This document shows, one piece after another, positions 6,280 through 7,775 of a stretch of DNA of 7,775 nucleotides. Made by a program: the position numbers and the translations under genes. This DNA is from Thermoplasmata archaeon. Lineage in GTDB: Archaea > Thermoplasmatota > E2 > UBA202 > JdFR-43. The stretch is from contig JAGGXG010000114.1 in the NCBI GenBank assembly GCA_021163175.1, positions 1 to 7,775 on the forward strand, given 5' to 3'. Each line of letters opens with the position of its first letter. Position 1 is the first letter of the stretch. Under the pieces are notes generated by a model. That model ran no database searches. It had not been told where the DNA came from and worked only from the letters and a program-made list of their open reading frames with translations.

Positions 6280-6309
6280 TTTAATTTTACTAAAGGAGCC
6301 GATGCCAAC

Positions 6310-6320
6310 ATAAAAATTAT
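6310..6320 (+). promoter_or_regulatory. TATA-like box of cutA
   Basis: ATAAAAATTAT is centred 27-28 nt before the cutA ATG at 6343, matching leaderless spacing seen at the other operon starts. A second AT-rich patch, ATATAT at 6331-6336, is too close to serve this start. Confidence 0.5.
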
Positions 6321-6342
6321 CTACTCTGCCATATATCATTTC

Positions 6343-6645
6343 ATGTATTGCCTTGTTATTACAACATGCAGCAATGAAGATGAAGCAAGAATAAAGGAAG
6401 CATTGCTGAAGGAAAAGCTGGCAGCATGTATAAGCAGTTTTGATGTTTCCTCATCGTATATATGGAAAGAGAGAATTGAAGAAGCAAAGGAGAGGATGCT
6501 GTTTATAAAAACAAAAAAGGAACGATGCAAAGATGTGATGCATCGCATCAAACAACTTCATTCATATGAATTGCCAGAAATAATATGCATTGAATTTGAT
6601 GGAAGCATGGATTATTTAAAATGGATCGATAGTGTGGTAAAATGA
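6343..6645 (+). CDS. cutA: CutA1 family protein
   Basis: It has 100 residues, the normal length for this small trimeric ferredoxin-like protein. Family blocks are seen in order: VITTCSNEDEA at 5-15, the helix and strand ending KLAACI at 25-30, SSYIWKERIEEAKE at 37-50 (usually YxWKGKIEE), LFIKTKKE at 53-60, and LHSYELPEIICIE at 72-84 (usually LHPYEVPEII). The family was named for copper tolerance in Escherichia coli, but its physiological role is unsettled; metal binding or a signalling role has been suggested. The start follows a TATA box at leaderless spacing, with no Shine-Dalgarno at the right distance. Its TGA overlaps the ATG of the next gene by 4 nt, so the two are co-translated. Confidence 0.93.
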   Translation: MYCLVITTCSNEDEARIKEALLKEKLAACISSFDVSSSYIWKERIEEAKERMLFIKTKKERCKDVMHRIKQLHSYELPEIICIEFDGSMDYLKWIDSVVK

Positions 6646-7385
6646 TAATAACTCTGCTAACAGATATAGGATGGGAATATGCAGCGGAGATGAAAGGAGT
6701 GATATATTCAATAAATCCTCGAGCGACTATCGTTGACGTAAGCCATGATATAATGCCTCAAAATATAATGCAGGGGGCATTCATTCTTTATTCCATCGCT
6801 CCATATTTCAAGAACTCCATACATGTTGGTGTTGTTGATCCTGGCGTAGGAACAGAGAGAAAAGCCATAGCAATAAAATGCAAGAATGCATGGTTTGTTG
6901 GCCCAGACAACGGGCTTTTCTATCCTGCTGCTGCCCGCATAGGCATCGAAAAAGTTTATGAACTTGAGATTGAGGAAAAAGCCTCTCCAGTCTTTCATGG
7001 GCGCGATGTTTTTGCGCCCGCCGCCGCCCTGCTCTCCATAGGGGAAAAACCAAAATGGAAGGATGTGAGTGTTGCTGAGATTAAAAAAATTGATTTTGGA
7101 GCGGCAGTGAAGAAGAAGGGAAAGATTGAAGCCAGGGTACTGTTCATAGATAGGTTTGGCAACATCATAACAAATGCCACCGATTTGTTCGGAGATAAAT
7201 TTAAAATTAAAATAGGAGAAAAGGAGGTTATTGCAAGGATGGTTAAATCGTATGGATATGCTGAGAAAGGTGAGCTGGTCATTCTGCAATCGTCGAGTGG
7301 TTTCATGGAAATAGCAATGCGTGAGGGAAATGCTGCTTTGTATCTTGGCGTAAAAGAAGGTGACATCATAGAAATATTTTTTTAA
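6642..7385 (+). CDS. S-adenosyl-L-methionine hydroxide adenosyltransferase (SAM hydrolase, DUF62)
   Basis: It has 247 residues, close to the family norm of about 250-270. The family hydrolyses SAM to adenosine and methionine with an activated hydroxide, and is related to the fluorinase and chlorinase. Blocks seen: LLTDIG at 5-10 (usually TDFG, so Ile replaces Phe), MKGVI at 17-21, VDVSHDI at 31-37, VDPGVGTERK at 65-74 containing Asp66 and Arg73, GPDNGLF at 87-93, and FHGRDVFAPAAA at 118-129 with His119. Asp66, Arg73 and His119 match the catalytic Asp-Arg-His set. The C-terminal beta domain has RFGNIITN at 171-178 and SSGFMEIA at 218-225, which form part of the SAM site. The loop after TDIG is short, as in some archaeal homologues. 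It overlaps cutA by 4 nt (ATGA). Confidence 0.93.
   Translation: MIITLLTDIGWEYAAEMKGVIYSINPRATIVDVSHDIMPQNIMQGAFILYSIAPYFKNSIHVGVVDPGVGTERKAIAIKCKNAWFVGPDNGLFYPAAARIGIEKVYELEIEEKASPVFHGRDVFAPAAALLSIGEKPKWKDVSVAEIKKIDFGAAVKKKGKIEARVLFIDRFGNIITNATDLFGDKFKIKIGEKEVIARMVKSYGYAEKGELVILQSSSGFMEIAMREGNAALYLGVKEGDIIEIFF
7372..7384 (+). promoter_or_regulatory. TATA-like box of the C25-like secreted protein gene
   Basis: AAATATTTTTTTA is centred 27 nt before the ATG at 7405. It lies inside the last codons of the DUF62 gene, so the next gene can be transcribed separately despite the 19-nt gap. The T run could also help terminate the upstream transcript. Confidence 0.45.
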
Positions 7386-7404
7386 TCCCTCTGTATTTCT
7401 TTTC

Positions 7405-7775
7405 ATGAAGAAGTTTGTGGCGATTCTGGTTGTTCTGGGTATGGTGATTACTTCGTTCTCTATAACCAATGCTAAAAGTGAAATAAATGAAAGGGTGGAA
7501 ATCAAGGCAAAAATTCTGTATGGCGATGAATATGCGACCATAGCCAGTGATATGCAATATTTGCATATTGCTGGCTACCCAATGCTTCCATATAAAGTAA
7601 AAACATATGTTTTCCCAGCTGGAAGCATCGTTAAAGGCATTGTCGTTAAGCCAGAAAAAATAGAGAAAATTTCTTTGAAAGAAAAAATAAAACCTGCTCC
7701 AGAGCCTGTAACGGAAGGAAGGAAAAGTGTTGTGAGGGAAGGAGCTGTATACAGCAAAGATGAGTTTTATCCTGA
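7405..7775 (+). CDS. Secreted protein, N-terminal part, resembling C25 (gingipain-type) peptidase propeptide; 3' end outside window
   Basis: The open frame continues past the right edge, with 123 residues visible. Residues 1-23 are a classical signal peptide: basic MKK, hydrophobic FVAILVVLGMVITSFSI, and a likely cleavage after TNA (A23). The following part includes IAGYPMLPYKVKTYVFPAG near 56-74 and IVKGIVVKP near 75-83. A G-x-P-x-L-P segment followed by a P-x-G-x-x-V strand is typical of the propeptide of C25 cysteine peptidases and related secreted archaeal proteins. The catalytic His and Cys would lie beyond the edge and cannot be checked, so the peptidase call is inferred from the prodomain only. 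The start is supported by the signal peptide and a TATA box at leaderless spacing. Confidence 0.6.
   Translation, partial: MKKFVAILVVLGMVITSFSITNAKSEINERVEIKAKILYGDEYATIASDMQYLHIAGYPMLPYKVKTYVFPAGSIVKGIVVKPEKIEKISLKEKIKPAPEPVTEGRKSVVREGAVYSKDEFYP

Noticed and set aside
6292..6313. AAAGGAG followed by a three-codon ORF (ATG to TAA) upstream of cutA
   Set aside because: It lies upstream of the likely transcription start of cutA and is too short to support; most likely chance.
6708..7541. Long minus-strand open frame (277 residues) opposite the DUF62 gene
   Set aside because: It runs antisense through the whole catalytic part of a well-conserved gene and into the next signal peptide. Its translation shows no domain and is a shadow of the sense codons.
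1..7775. tRNA, rRNA, CRISPR array, insertion sequence, integrase or long direct repeats
   Set aside because: None was seen on reading; almost all sequence is taken up by tightly packed genes of uniform AT-rich character.

Overview
This AT-rich window is archaeal. The evidence is a stand-alone Sm-like (LSm) protein followed by ribosomal protein L37e and purF, a strong AAGGAGGTG Shine-Dalgarno inside one operon, and four gene starts that each lie about 27 nt downstream of a TATA-like box, as expected for leaderless archaeal transcripts. A euryarchaeal or Thermoplasmatota-type organism with many secreted proteins is the best guess; the lineage is inferred and not proven. Coding density is very high, and no RNA gene, insertion sequence or CRISPR array was seen.

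Left half, minus strand (2749 down to 1): LSm, rpl37e and purF, then a membrane-anchored, probably glycosylated alpha/beta-hydrolase that runs off the left edge. LSm and rpl37e are 4 nt apart, rpl37e and purF overlap by 4 nt, and purF and the hydrolase overlap by 10 nt, so one transcript from the TATA box at 2771-2780 is likely. PurF keeps its catalytic Cys and four Fe-S cysteines, but several residues that normally hold glutamine are changed.

Centre, plus strand (2919-6243): a divergent cassette of a small winged-helix regulator, a radical SAM/SPASM enzyme and a second radical SAM enzyme with an N-terminal Rossmann-like (B12-binding-like) region. The genes overlap (1 nt, then 10 nt) and have internal Shine-Dalgarno sites. 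Two short inverted repeats lie between the regulator's TATA box and its start and could be its operator. The substrate is unknown. This is the best candidate here for an uncharacterised pathway.

Right part, plus strand (6343-7775): cutA overlaps by 4 nt a SAM hydroxide adenosyltransferase (DUF62) gene, and the start of a secreted protein resembling the propeptide of C25 (gingipain-type) peptidases is cut by the right edge. The 99-nt gap at 6244-6342 holds a small hairpin and the cutA promoter. The only other longer gap is the divergent promoter region 2750-2918.
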